Below, piece after piece: positions 1 through 5,960 of a stretch of DNA of 50,338 nucleotides. Below the pieces are notes generated by a model. The model ran no database searches. It saw nothing but the letters and a program-made list of their open reading frames with translations, and had not been told where the DNA came from. The first letter of the stretch is position 1. Every line of letters begins with the position of its first letter. The position numbers and the translations under genes are program-made. This DNA comes from a virus: positions 1 to 50,338 of the IMG/VR virus record IMGVR_UViG_3300046474_000094, one strand, 5' to 3'.

Positions 1-127
1 TAAGCCAGCGGCGTGAGAGTGTGATCGATGCGGGGTATTTGGGTAACCCCTCTGAAACCCGCGTGCTAGAGCCCTAGAATCGTACCCCGGATAGTTTTTC
101 AGAACCGGGGTACGGGGTATGGTTTTG
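1..127. repeat. Assembly-junction copy of the repeat (identical to 50212-50338)
   Basis: These 127 bases are identical to the last 127 bases of the window. Exactly 127 bp of end identity is typical of a circular contig closed by a 127-mer assembly graph, so this copy and the final one are probably the same DNA. It is the right-hand part of the 266-bp element also found at 35483-35748. After base 127 the sequence diverges from that other copy. A genuine terminal redundancy of this length cannot be excluded from sequence alone. Confidence 0.9.
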
Positions 128-335
128 GTTACTTTTTAACCAGATGTCAACCGAATTAAATTACTGGTCGACAGAGATAATTTATTTTCACCGTCAGTAA
201 TTTAAAAACACGTTAAAAATGACTCATCTCGACTGAAATTAAATTACTGAAGGTGAAAATAAATTATAAATCGATCAAATTTTAACCAGATGTCAACCAA
301 AAATGATTAAAAGTCGACAGCGATAATTATCTCAC
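128..335. repeat. AT-rich intergenic region with long inverted and direct repeats
   Basis: No gene is visible here. Two 29-bp arms, 177-205 and 239-267, are inverted copies with one mismatch, separated by 33 bp. They are flanked by direct repeats spaced 146 bp: TTTTAACCAGATGTCAACC at 134-152 and 280-298, followed at the same spacing by GTCGACAG-N-GATAATT-type blocks at 167 and 313. The base composition is much more AT-rich than the genes. Such an arrangement of an AT-rich segment, iterated blocks and a large dyad fits a replication origin or a multi-site regulatory region. Neither role is proven. Confidence 0.75.
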
Positions 336-340
336 CTAAG

Positions 341-362
341 AAAAAGCCCCAACGAAGGGGCT
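341..362 (-). terminator. Intrinsic terminator of the left early operon
   Basis: Read on the minus strand, a 6-bp GC stem (AGCCCC / GGGGCT, loop TTCGTT) is followed by a run of five T. It lies just past the stop of the last minus-strand gene (382-672), so it ends the early operon before the AT-rich repeat region. Confidence 0.85.
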
Positions 363-381
363 GCTTTTACCGCTACGGGGC

Positions 382-672
382 TCAACGGTTACGTTTCATC
401 CGACACAATTTGCACCATGCACCACACCCTGAAGCGCGGTCATCGTCTGTCCAATACGACTCAAGCTCACGGGCTGTCCCACACAGGTTGCAGCGCTTCG
501 CCAGGATCCCACCGATGCTGATCATTCGCCCCGACATGAAACGGTCTACATCCGTCACAGGGAGCGCAGCGACCACAGTGCTGCGCCGCACCCCATACAA
601 CAGCGCTACATGCCGCCGCGAACCGAGACGATACATGTGGAATTGAAGTTCAGCGGGTGTGGCGTTTAACAT
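382..672 (-). CDS. Small zinc-finger/HTH-like protein, function unknown
   Basis: The 96-residue product has a helix-turn-helix-like segment near residues 18-35 (VALLYGVRRSTV) and a probable zinc site made of CNLC near residue 61 and CKLC near residue 87. This suggests nucleic acid binding, but I recognise no family. The start has a good ribosome site (GGAGG, 9 nt upstream). It overlaps the end of the preceding gene by 15 bp and is the last gene of its operon, followed by a terminator. The operon is driven by the operator-bearing promoter at 1216-1244. Confidence 0.7.
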   Translation of the reverse strand: MLNATPAELQFHMYRLGSRRHVALLYGVRRSTVVAALPVTDVDRFMSGRMISIGGILAKRCNLCGTARELESYWTDDDRASGCGAWCKLCRMKRNR

Positions 673-964
673 AGTTTTCTAACCTCCGAGGATCGATACC
701 GGTTATACGTCCCAACTCTTTCCAAGTTGCTCCGGCAGACTTAAGCCGTTTCATACGCTCAAGTTCGTGAGCGCTCAGCAGTTCCTTACGACACTTACGC
801 GTTAACGACTGGTAGCGCTTGTCATGCTTGTAACCGGCCGCTGCAAGTGCACGTCGCACCAGATGTATTGTGGAGTCACATCCGCTCGCTACAGCGTGCC
901 AGGGGAGTCCGCGTGCGCGTAATTCCATCGCAAGGTCGGTATCAATTGCTATGAGACTGGTCAT
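650..964 (-). CDS. Small helix-turn-helix protein
   Basis: The 104-residue basic protein contains two candidate helix-turn-helix segments: GLPWHAVASGCDSTI around residues 20-35, and GATWKELGRITGIDPRRLEN around residues 78-97, which looks like a classical phage HTH. The ATG at 962-964 overlaps the upstream stop (TGATG), so I prefer it to the GTG one codon earlier. DNA binding is inferred from the HTH pattern. It is a possible early regulator, but the target is unknown. Confidence 0.7.
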   Translation of the reverse strand: MTSLIAIDTDLAMELRARGLPWHAVASGCDSTIHLVRRALAAAGYKHDKRYQSLTRKCRKELLSAHELERMKRLKSAGATWKELGRITGIDPRRLENYVKRHTR

Positions 965-1188
965 CACCGGGCACCGTCTTCAACCGCTAGGTACGACACC
1001 TCAAACGTCAGGAACGACCCGTCCTCGAAGTAGTAAGTGTGTTTATTCTGACCGTGCGGGCAATCGCGACGAGTGAACGACGTAATCGCTGCCCGGTGTG
1101 GGTCACTCGACCAGCGAATCGATTGTGCAATGGTCCGGTGACCGGGTACGGCTTGCGATGCGGTGTTCTGACGGCGTTCGGTGATCAT
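964..1188 (-). CDS. Hypothetical early protein, 74 aa
   Basis: The frame is open further upstream, but the ATG at 1186-1188 has a GGAG ribosome site 8 nt upstream and lies just after the promoter at 1216-1244, so I take it as the start. The N-terminal half is polar and Arg-rich. The middle holds a single C-P-H-G segment, and the end is acidic (LAVEDGAR). I recognise no family. It is first in a three-gene operon with two small HTH or zinc proteins, typical of early host-takeover genes. Confidence 0.6.
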   Translation of the reverse strand: MITERRQNTASQAVPGHRTIAQSIRWSSDPHRAAITSFTRRDCPHGQNKHTYYFEDGSFLTFEVSYLAVEDGAR

Positions 1189-1215
1189 GGTGTCGCTCCA
1201 ATTGATGACGTGATA

Positions 1216-1244
1216 ATTATTATCCCTAATGACGACACCGTCAA
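1216..1244 (-). promoter_or_regulatory. Sigma70-like promoter with TGACG-N4-CGTCA operator
   Basis: On the minus strand TTGACG is followed after exactly 17 bp by AATAAT. An exact 14-bp palindrome, TGACG-GTGT-CGTCA, occupies 1230-1243 and overlaps the -35 box. It drives 964-1188 and the two genes after it. It is one of the strongest members of the repeated promoter/operator set in this genome. Confidence 0.85.
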
Positions 1245-1255
1245 TACTCGGGTAA

Positions 1256-1276
1256 ATAAAAAGCCCCGAAGGGCTT
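1256..1276 (-). terminator. Intrinsic terminator
   Basis: On the minus strand, AAGCCC-TTCG-GGGCTT forms a tight UUCG hairpin followed by TTTTTATTT. It sits directly after the stop of 1280-1714 and just before the next promoter, separating two early transcription units. Confidence 0.9.
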
Positions 1277-1279
1277 GGG

Positions 1280-1714
1280 TTACCGACGTGCGGTTGAAAA
1301 CTCTCGACCCAGCTCACCCAGGCGACGCACGTCGGCCTTACTCGGGCCGTTGTAATAGGTCACACACCCGGCGTCAGCCATGCGCTGCACCTCGGCGTTC
1401 TGGAGTAACGACGTATCCCGCGCCGCCTGACACTCGACAGTCTGACCGCCGAGGTTCATACCGACAGTCTGGACGGTCACGAGACACACCTCAGCAACCG
1501 CCAGGGTCTGCCGTGTGAGTTCCCCGGCACGTGTACCGTCACAGAATTCCTCAGCCGATGCGAGCCCAGCAGCACAGAGAGCTACCGCCAGCACGACACC
1601 GCGTACCGCATTCCCAGATTTACACATTGGTCGATCCTCGTCGTCTACATCCCATTGGAAGCCACACACGTGGCAGTGGTACTGGTCGTTCACTCGCCGG
1701 GCACGACAGGTCAT
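1280..1714 (-). CDS. Zinc-ribbon leader fused in frame to a secreted Cys-rich protein
   Basis: Residues 1-29 look like a small zinc ribbon (C3, then CHVC near 14-17, C31). From Met30 the same frame encodes a textbook signal peptide (Lys, then VVLAVALCAAGLASA, cleavage before EEFC) and an exported domain of about 90 residues with five cysteines. The ATG at 1712-1714 overlaps the upstream stop (ATGA). The internal ATG at 1625-1627 has its own AGGA ribosome site, so a 115-residue secreted product may be made separately. Function is unknown; a periplasmic target is likely for the short form. A terminator follows. Confidence 0.65.
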   Translation of the reverse strand: MTCRARRVNDQYHCHVCGFQWDVDDEDRPMCKSGNAVRGVVLAVALCAAGLASAEEFCDGTRAGELTRQTLAVAEVCLVTVQTVGMNLGGQTVECQAARDTSLLQNAEVQRMADAGCVTYYNGPSKADVRRLGELGREFSTARR

Positions 1715-1908
1715 GATGCGAGGTGAATATAGAGCATGCCACGATCCATGATCGACAGTTCACCTGTACTGGTCATGATTTTACGCAATTCACGCTCGCC
1801 GCCTGCGATACCGACAACAGCCGCCACTACCCCGAGACGCCCTTTCGCGTCGGCGTTACGTAGGGCTTTGCGGATTTGTTCATCGCACTTCGGGTCTGTC
1901 AAATTCAT
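1711..1908 (-). CDS. Small helical phage protein, possible DNA-binding
   Basis: The 65-residue product contains a central segment GRLGVVAAVVGIAGGERELR that resembles the HTH of small phage Cox-like or antirepressor-like proteins, followed by GELSIMDRGMLYIHL. I recall similar short proteins in early regions of proteobacterial phages but cannot name a family. The start has GGAG at about 9 nt, and the end overlaps the next start by 4 bp. It is the first gene after the promoter at 1951-1979. Confidence 0.65.
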   Translation of the reverse strand: MNLTDPKCDEQIRKALRNADAKGRLGVVAAVVGIAGGERELRKIMTSTGELSIMDRGMLYIHLAS

Positions 1909-1914
1909 CTCGTG

Positions 1915-2145
1915 TTACTCCGTGTCGGGGTTATTTGCTGTCTGGACTCCAGTATTGACGAGTCCGTCATTAACGTCAATCGGTATTTTACGGTCCTGAC
2001 GATTCGACCCGACCAGCGGCAATTGCCCCGGTGATAAATCCCACGGGATGCACGTCTTACAATCGGGACACTGCTTCATATTCAGCGAGCTATACCGTAT
2101 CAGGTCGGTACACTTGCAGTTGGGACACACGGTGTGAGCAGTCAC
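1915..2145 (-). CDS. Small zinc-ribbon protein
   Basis: The 76-residue protein has two C-x2-C knuckles (CPNC near residue 7, CPDC near 26), the pattern of a zinc ribbon. Its C-terminal tail (DVNDGLVNTGV) is encoded by the reverse strand of an early promoter/operator, so the tail may simply be read-through of regulatory DNA. It starts with GTG overlapping the upstream stop (GTGA), with GAGGAG about 9 nt upstream. It belongs to a chain of tightly overlapping small genes. Nucleic acid or protein binding is inferred only from the zinc motif. Confidence 0.7.
   Translation of the reverse strand: MTAHTVCPNCKCTDLIRYSSLNMKQCPDCKTCIPWDLSPGQLPLVGSNRQDRKIPIDVNDGLVNTGVQTANNPDTE
1951..1979 (-). promoter_or_regulatory. 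Internal early promoter with operator
   Basis: On the minus strand TTGACG is followed after 17 bp by AATACT. The exact palindrome at 1956-1969 lies in the spacer and touches the -10 box rather than the -35. The promoter is inside the 3' end of 1915-2145 and would boost 1711-1908 and 1280-1714. Confidence 0.75.
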
Positions 2146-2315
2146 GCGTAAGGCTCCTCGTCCATGTCGAGATGTCGATCACAGCGGGGACAATGACTGT
2201 CGCATTGCGCAATATGATACCGGCTGACTTTGTTCCAGCAGTGGACACACTTCACGATCTCACCGTGTTGCTCGTCCATAAAACTCATCTGATTCAATTC
2301 ATCACTGTTGTTCAT
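2142..2315 (-). CDS. Small Cys/His-rich zinc protein
   Basis: The 57-residue product carries CVHC and CPRC knuckles with intervening Cys and His residues, consistent with one structural zinc. I chose the ATG at 2313-2315 because it slightly overlaps the preceding gene and has a GGAAGGA ribosome site about 11 nt upstream. The longer frame would start inside the previous gene. It lies in the chain of early zinc-finger minigenes between 1915 and 3209. No specific function can be assigned. Confidence 0.6.
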   Translation of the reverse strand: MNNSDELNQMSFMDEQHGEIVKCVHCWNKVSRYHIAQCDSHCPRCDRHLDMDEEPYA

Positions 2316-2526
2316 GGTCGCGCCAATCCTTCCTGTTGGAGTTGTAGTTACATTGTCCCGAGCCCTGACGATGGATGAACCAATACCCATCGCACGTACA
2401 CCGCACCTGGGAGTTCATCCACGCATCGAGTCGATACTCACCGCCACAGGCACAGCGCCGATACGTCGGCCACCGCGCCAGGGCTTTACGGGCGTCACAC
2501 TTGCGACATCTGGTGTGGATGCTCAC
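2302..2526 (-). CDS. Small zinc-finger protein
   Basis: The 74-residue protein contains CRKC near residue 7, CAC near 25 and CTC near 44, a repeated Cys arrangement typical of phage early zinc proteins. I place the start at the GTG 2524-2526, which follows the upstream stop by one base and is preceded by AGGG. A TTG start nine codons earlier is possible. The C-terminus is polar (NYNSNRKDWRDHEQQ). Family and function are unknown. Confidence 0.6.
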   Translation of the reverse strand: MSIHTRCRKCDARKALARWPTYRRCACGGEYRLDAWMNSQVRCTCDGYWFIHRQGSGQCNYNSNRKDWRDHEQQ

Positions 2527-2527
2527 G

Positions 2528-2758
2528 TCACCGACCCTGACGCAGATCTGCAAGCTTACGCGTCAGATCCATACTCGCCCGGGTTGCGGTTGCGTGTTCA
2601 GCGCTACACTCCCGACGGCACAGCGCCTCAGCGTTGATGTATTTCCGACCATCCCAGTCGTATGACGCAGCCTTACGGGCCGCCCGCAACGCCTTGAGCG
2701 CTTTCATCGTGCGAGCCAGTTCGATAAGCGTTTGGTCGATTGTGTGGTCCTGGATCAT
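2528..2758 (-). CDS. Hypothetical helical protein, 76 aa
   Basis: The product is mostly alpha-helical and basic: a first helix TLIELARTMKALKALRAARK, then YDWDGRKYINAEAL, then a second helix ending in DLTRKLADLRQGR. This resembles small coiled-coil phage proteins of unknown role. The ATG overlaps the preceding stop by 4 bp (ATGA), which supports translational coupling and this start over the longer open frame. Confidence 0.6.
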   Translation of the reverse strand: MIQDHTIDQTLIELARTMKALKALRAARKAASYDWDGRKYINAEALCRRECSAEHATATRASMDLTRKLADLRQGR

Positions 2759-3012
2759 TTCATCATCCCCATCAGTTTGGTGTGCAGGTCGCGGTCGGAC
2801 TGTTCGACGTAGCCTGGATTGGTATCCGAGATAGAGTTGAACCACTGCCGGAACAGATTGATTTCTTCGGTGGTGAACGTGTCACTCAGTCGCACCAGCG
2901 GCTCTTGCTTAACGTCGATCCACCCGTGACCGAATGGCGGCGGCTGCCACGCCCACATCAGCGCCACTTGCCCAGGATTGCGACATGTGTAAATGATAGC
3001 GATGGGTTTCAT
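2755..3012 (-). CDS. Hypothetical early protein, 85 aa
   Basis: The product begins MKPIAIIYTCRNPG, a beta-strand-like start, and has a central hydrophobic aromatic stretch (VALMWAWQPPPFGHGWIDVK). The C-terminal half is helical with TTEEINLFRQWFNSI. I do not recognise the family. The start overlaps the preceding stop (ATGA) and the end overlaps the next start the same way, so it is a true member of the early operon. Confidence 0.6.
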   Translation of the reverse strand: MKPIAIIYTCRNPGQVALMWAWQPPPFGHGWIDVKQEPLVRLSDTFTTEEINLFRQWFNSISDTNPGYVEQSDRDLHTKLMGMMK

Positions 3013-3209
3013 AGCGAGTACCACGCGCCGATTGTAATCCCGAACAATACCCACCCAATGTAAGCCCAATAAGACGCTATGCACCGAAGCCGTTCGAGTC
3101 GTTCCACTTCGATGACATACATTTGAAAGTTACGGTCATAGCCGTCGCACCACGGTTTACACGTGCAGGGGAGCCGCCCTTGGTTGCAGTCGCAGAATCC
3201 AGTAGTCAT
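3009..3209 (-). CDS. Small Cys-rich membrane-anchored protein
   Basis: The 66-residue product has a Cys-rich N-terminus (C6, C8, then CTCKPWC), a short amphipathic middle (VIEVERLERLRC) and a C-terminal transmembrane segment (YIGWVLFGITIGAWY). Topology suggests a zinc- or disulfide-bearing head on one side of the inner membrane. The ATG overlaps the upstream stop by 4 bp. Function is unknown; an inner-membrane modulator is an inference from topology only. Confidence 0.6.
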   Translation of the reverse strand: MTTGFCDCNQGRLPCTCKPWCDGYDRNFQMYVIEVERLERLRCIASYWAYIGWVLFGITIGAWYSL

Positions 3210-3349
3210 AGAACCACCAGTAACATGAGAACCCACCCGACGAGTGCAACGCCGCGCATCACATTGAGTCGAGCCTGGAGGATGTCCACGGTGGTCTCAG
3301 CCGCTCGTGCCCGGTTGTACCAAATCGCTGCGAGCTGTTTCATGGTCAT
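3206..3349 (-). CDS. Single-pass membrane miniprotein, 47 aa
   Basis: This short reading frame encodes MTMKQLAAIWYNRARAAETT, a helical stretch, then a C-terminal transmembrane segment rich in Val, Leu and Met. It has a GGAG ribosome site 7 nt upstream, and both ends overlap neighbours by 4 bp (ATGA), which makes it convincing despite its size. Its position beside another membrane-anchored miniprotein suggests a joint membrane role, which is inference. Confidence 0.6.
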   Translation of the reverse strand: MTMKQLAAIWYNRARAAETTVDILQARLNVMRGVALVGWVLMLLVVL

Positions 3350-3507
3350 AAGGTCTCCAGTTTGGCGATTGCTGTCAGTGCGGCGTCAAGACGGGTGACG
3401 GCTTTGTGGTAGGTAACGCAGGTCACGCTCACCACCGTGAGACTTGACCCACCTGTCGCAGTCCATGATTTATCCGGATTTTGTTTTACCTCTATGCAGT
3501 GACTCAT
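3346..3507 (-). CDS. First gene of the early operon, 53 aa, unknown
   Basis: The frame begins MSHCIEVKQNPDKSWTATGG, then a beta-rich stretch SSLTVVSVTC, and ends in an alpha-helix (AVTRLDAALTAIAKLETL). A GGGAGCGGG ribosome site precedes the ATG. It lies about 40 bp downstream of the -10 of the promoter at 3546-3574 and overlaps the next gene by 4 bp. No family recognised. Confidence 0.55.
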   Translation of the reverse strand: MSHCIEVKQNPDKSWTATGGSSLTVVSVTCVTYHKAVTRLDAALTAIAKLETL

Positions 3508-3545
3508 CAGTCCCGCTCCCACGTGTGTTAATTGATGTCATGACC

Positions 3546-3574
3546 AGTATTAGCCATTGTGACGGACTCGTCAA
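3546..3574 (-). promoter_or_regulatory. Main left early promoter with operator
   Basis: On the minus strand TTGACG is separated by 17 bp from AATACT. The exact palindrome TGACG-AGTC-CGTCA (3560-3573) overlaps the -35. It heads the ten-gene overlapping cluster from 3507 down to 1280. Confidence 0.85.
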
Positions 3575-3586
3575 TACCCGAGCAAT

Positions 3587-3607
3587 AAAAAGCCCCGTCA
3601 CCGGGGC
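3587..3607 (-). terminator. Intrinsic terminator after the ibrA-like gene
   Basis: On the minus strand a GCCCCG-GTGA-CGGGGC hairpin with a tetraloop is followed by TTTTTATT. It closes the 3614-5908 cassette and lies just upstream of the next early promoter. Confidence 0.9.
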
Positions 3608-3613
3608 CGTCGT

Positions 3614-4822
3614 CTACCGACCTTTCTTTTCCTTTCGCATGACGAGGTATCGACCGTACGCCTCGGACTTCGGTTGTGTCATGCCGAGCCCCTTACACCA
3701 CCAGTCATTGCGCAACAGGACTTTACACAGTCGACGCCAGGAAGGTGCCCATTGCTTGTCCTCAAGTACCTTCGGCGCGAAGTCAGGGATACCGTCGACG
3801 TAGCCGCGTCCCTTCCAACCGCGCAGGAACACTTTGAAGCGCGGGATGAAATGATCACGTGTCACCTTCGGCATAGTCGCCAGGAGCAGATTGCAGAACG
3901 ACTTATACGTGTGACCATCGGGCAATGTGATCTTGTTGTACCCCATGATGTTCCCCGTCTCTTGCACGTACAGCGCAGCACTGTTGGCACCGTTCACCCG
4001 CGCCACGACGCGATACCATGTCTCAGGTTCAAGGATGTGATACAGCCACAGACCACGACGTTGATCATCGCCGTACGGCTGACATAGACGCTGCTGTGAC
4101 GGTTTGACGCCCGCTTGGTGCATCAGGTCGTAGATAACGTTATGTTCTCTGTCCGGGTTCTTGGCGTGATACGTCCAGATGTCTTTGGTCCGCCAGTCGT
4201 AAATGGGATACACATTGTAAACATCTTTCATAACCTCAGTCGTCCAGCGGTTACCACCGTGTGTACCCTTGTTGAAAATCGCGATGGTCCGGAAACGGTT
4301 CAGGCTCTCATCGCAACGGATACCCACGAACGCTGCCGTCGGTTGATCGCCACCGTACCACTCAGCAAACAGTACGATGAATTCCTCGAATTCCATGTTC
4401 GGCTGGAACCACGGGAGCTGTGCCGGGTCGCTGATAACGCCTGCACGAGTCGGCATCGGGCGCACCCAGTCAGCCTTACGTTCCGGATCCCAGCAAGTCC
4501 ACACTGGTTCGAAGTTGCTCGACGCGTTGCGCAGCTTGATCGGTAGGCAGATCCAGTGCAGGTCGATGTTGTCGGCGTAACGCTCGAACATCTCATCGGC
4601 GTGTTCCGACGTGCGTTTGTACTGCGCCTCGAAGTCGATCAGCATCACGCCGACCACGCGGTTGCGTTTAATCGCCTCGTCCATCACCAGATGGAACATC
4701 ACCGACGAGTCTTTACCACCGCTGAAACTGATGAAAATGTTTTCGAAGTGATCGAACGTGTACGCGATCCGTTCCCGTGCAGCGGTGAGGACGTTGATAT
4801 CCAGGTATTTTTTAAGTTCCAT
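3614..4822 (-). CDS. IbrA-like PAPS-reductase-fold protein (DUF3440-type)
   Basis: The 402-residue protein has the PP-loop ATP-pyrophosphatase signature SGGKDS at residues 34-39, followed by VMFHLVMDEA. A conserved RCDESLNRFR segment, a PIYDWRTKDIWTY segment and QQRLCQPYGDD follow, all typical of IbrA/DUF3440 proteins. The family belongs to the PAPS reductase/DndC fold, which activates a substrate with ATP, often for sulfur or nucleotide chemistry. IbrA was described with the ParB-like IbrB as a regulator of immunoglobulin-binding surface proteins in E. coli. The biochemical reaction in phages is not established. GAGGT lies 5 nt before the ATG. It is the third gene of a cassette with 4830-5255 and 5255-5908, suggesting a joint pathway, possibly DNA or nucleotide modification. 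Confidence 0.85.
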   Translation of the reverse strand: MELKKYLDINVLTAARERIAYTFDHFENIFISFSGGKDSSVMFHLVMDEAIKRNRVVGVMLIDFEAQYKRTSEHADEMFERYADNIDLHWICLPIKLRNASSNFEPVWTCWDPERKADWVRPMPTRAGVISDPAQLPWFQPNMEFEEFIVLFAEWYGGDQPTAAFVGIRCDESLNRFRTIAIFNKGTHGGNRWTTEVMKDVYNVYPIYDWRTKDIWTYHAKNPDREHNVIYDLMHQAGVKPSQQRLCQPYGDDQRRGLWLYHILEPETWYRVVARVNGANSAALYVQETGNIMGYNKITLPDGHTYKSFCNLLLATMPKVTRDHFIPRFKVFLRGWKGRGYVDGIPDFAPKVLEDKQWAPSWRRLCKVLLRNDWWCKGLGMTQPKSEAYGRYLVMRKEKKGR

Positions 4823-4829
4823 TGTGACC

Positions 4830-5255
4830 TCAGTACAGGTTCATTTCGGTGCGAGAAATAGCTTCCTCGGGTGCCAGGGGATCGCCACCGTTCGCCACCA
4901 ACCAAGCGTTGAGCGCTTCCAGGGCGACACCATCCGCCGCTTGCTGCTGCTCTTCGGTCAACAGGTTGTAACCACCCCGGTAACGTGACGGGATGTGGAA
5001 CGCGTACGCCGCAGCGGCTTGACCGAGCCACGCGATCCGGTTCATGTTCGGGTTCGTCAAGTAATGCTCACATGAGTATTTCCACTCGGTGATGATCTTG
5101 TTCAAGATGCTGCGAAACAGCGTGGTGTCACTGAGTAACGCCCGGTACATTTCCTGGCAGTCTTCATCCTCGCCAAACCACGCCGGACCTTTGTTCTCGT
5201 AGAACCCAGCGGGGTAGCACTCCCACTTTTCCCACGTGTGGTAGATGCGTTCCAT
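4830..5255 (-). CDS. Conserved linker protein of the IbrA/IbrB-like cassette
   Basis: The 141-residue protein begins MERIYHTWEKWECYPAGFYE and has a helical body with a conserved aromatic and acidic N-terminal part. I recall similar proteins between phage PAPS-reductase and ParB-like genes but know no assigned function. Its ATG overlaps the stop of the ParB-like gene (TAATG) and it ends 7 bp before the ibrA-like start, so the three genes are surely one operon. A structural or adaptor role in a complex is possible but only inferred. Confidence 0.7.
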   Translation of the reverse strand: MERIYHTWEKWECYPAGFYENKGPAWFGEDEDCQEMYRALLSDTTLFRSILNKIITEWKYSCEHYLTNPNMNRIAWLGQAAAAYAFHIPSRYRGGYNLLTEEQQQAADGVALEALNAWLVANGGDPLAPEEAISRTEMNLY

Positions 5256-5908
5256 TACAGATCGACCTCGTCGAGTTGTTCAAGTTCTTCATCGGTGAAG
5301 ATCGCAGCGTCCCAGGCAGTCGAGAATTCCTCGTCGGCGAACACTTCCACCAACCCCGACACCTGACACAGACGCAACACCTCGTCCGGGTCCATACCCA
5401 GCTCTTTAGCCACACGCTCGTCAGACCAGTTACGTTTCTTCAATTCGATCACGATGTCTGACATCGACTCGACGTTGTGTTTACCGCGTGCCCGGTTGTG
5501 ACGGATGGTCGACGCCACACGGTCGTTACGTTCGGTGTTTTTCGCCTGGATCGCCACGATGGGCATGAACCCTTGCAGGCGTAACATCACGCTGGTGGAC
5601 CGCTTCGCCACGGTCGTACGGTGGAACCCGTCAACCACCTCGTACATGTCGTCGTCACCGAGCCAGCCGACCACCGGTTGAGTGAACCCGTCGTGATCAA
5701 TCGAATGCTCGAGCAACGCCATCTCAGGCGGTGCCACGCTGTTGGGGTTGTAGTCGTTCGCGTACACCGAATCGGTCGGCACCCAGCGAACGAAGTCAAT
5801 CGGTTCGGCCTTAAATGGGCTGTACTCGTGGATCAGTGCGCGCAGTCGGTTAATTTCCGTAACGCGTTCGTCAAGTGGAAGGTCTGCGAGGTATGCGAAG
5901 TCGTGCAT
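5255..5908 (-). CDS. IbrB/ParB-like nuclease-domain protein
   Basis: The 217-residue protein carries a ParB N-terminal domain: WVPTDSVYANDYNPN near 42-56 and the ParB box YEVVDGFHRT at 89-98, then NRARGKHN near 138. Its C-terminal part has an HTH-like segment (DERVAKELGMDPDEVLRLC). ParB-fold domains bind CTP or nucleotides and some act as nucleases. IbrB is the known partner of IbrA. The ATG has GGGAG 9 nt upstream. It is the first gene after the operator at 5938-5951, so this cassette probably belongs to the early regulon. Confidence 0.85.
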   Translation of the reverse strand: MHDFAYLADLPLDERVTEINRLRALIHEYSPFKAEPIDFVRWVPTDSVYANDYNPNSVAPPEMALLEHSIDHDGFTQPVVGWLGDDDMYEVVDGFHRTTVAKRSTSVMLRLQGFMPIVAIQAKNTERNDRVASTIRHNRARGKHNVESMSDIVIELKKRNWSDERVAKELGMDPDEVLRLCQVSGLVEVFADEEFSTAWDAAIFTDEELEQLDEVDL

Positions 5909-5931
5909 GTGTGTCTCCCTGGTGTGTCTGT

Positions 5932-5960
5932 ACAGTATGACGAAACCGTCAGGTCGATGT
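5932..5960 (-). promoter_or_regulatory. Operator and weak promoter upstream of the ParB-like gene
   Basis: An exact palindrome TGACG-N4-CGTCA spans 5938-5951. On the minus strand it directly precedes TACTGT, a possible -10, as at 1951-1979. The matching -35 (ACATCG) is poor, so activation or another start point is possible. The site overlaps the 3' end of the primase gene. Confidence 0.6.

Noticed and set aside
1-127. True terminal redundancy of 127 bp
   Set aside because: Possible, but exact 127-bp end identity is better explained by circular assembly overlap; terminal repeats of such phages are usually of other lengths. Not excluded.
1951-1979. DGLVN as a conserved protein motif in unrelated proteins
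   Set aside because: It occurs where TGACG-N4-CGTCA is read as codons, so its recurrence reflects DNA operator sequence rather than protein homology.
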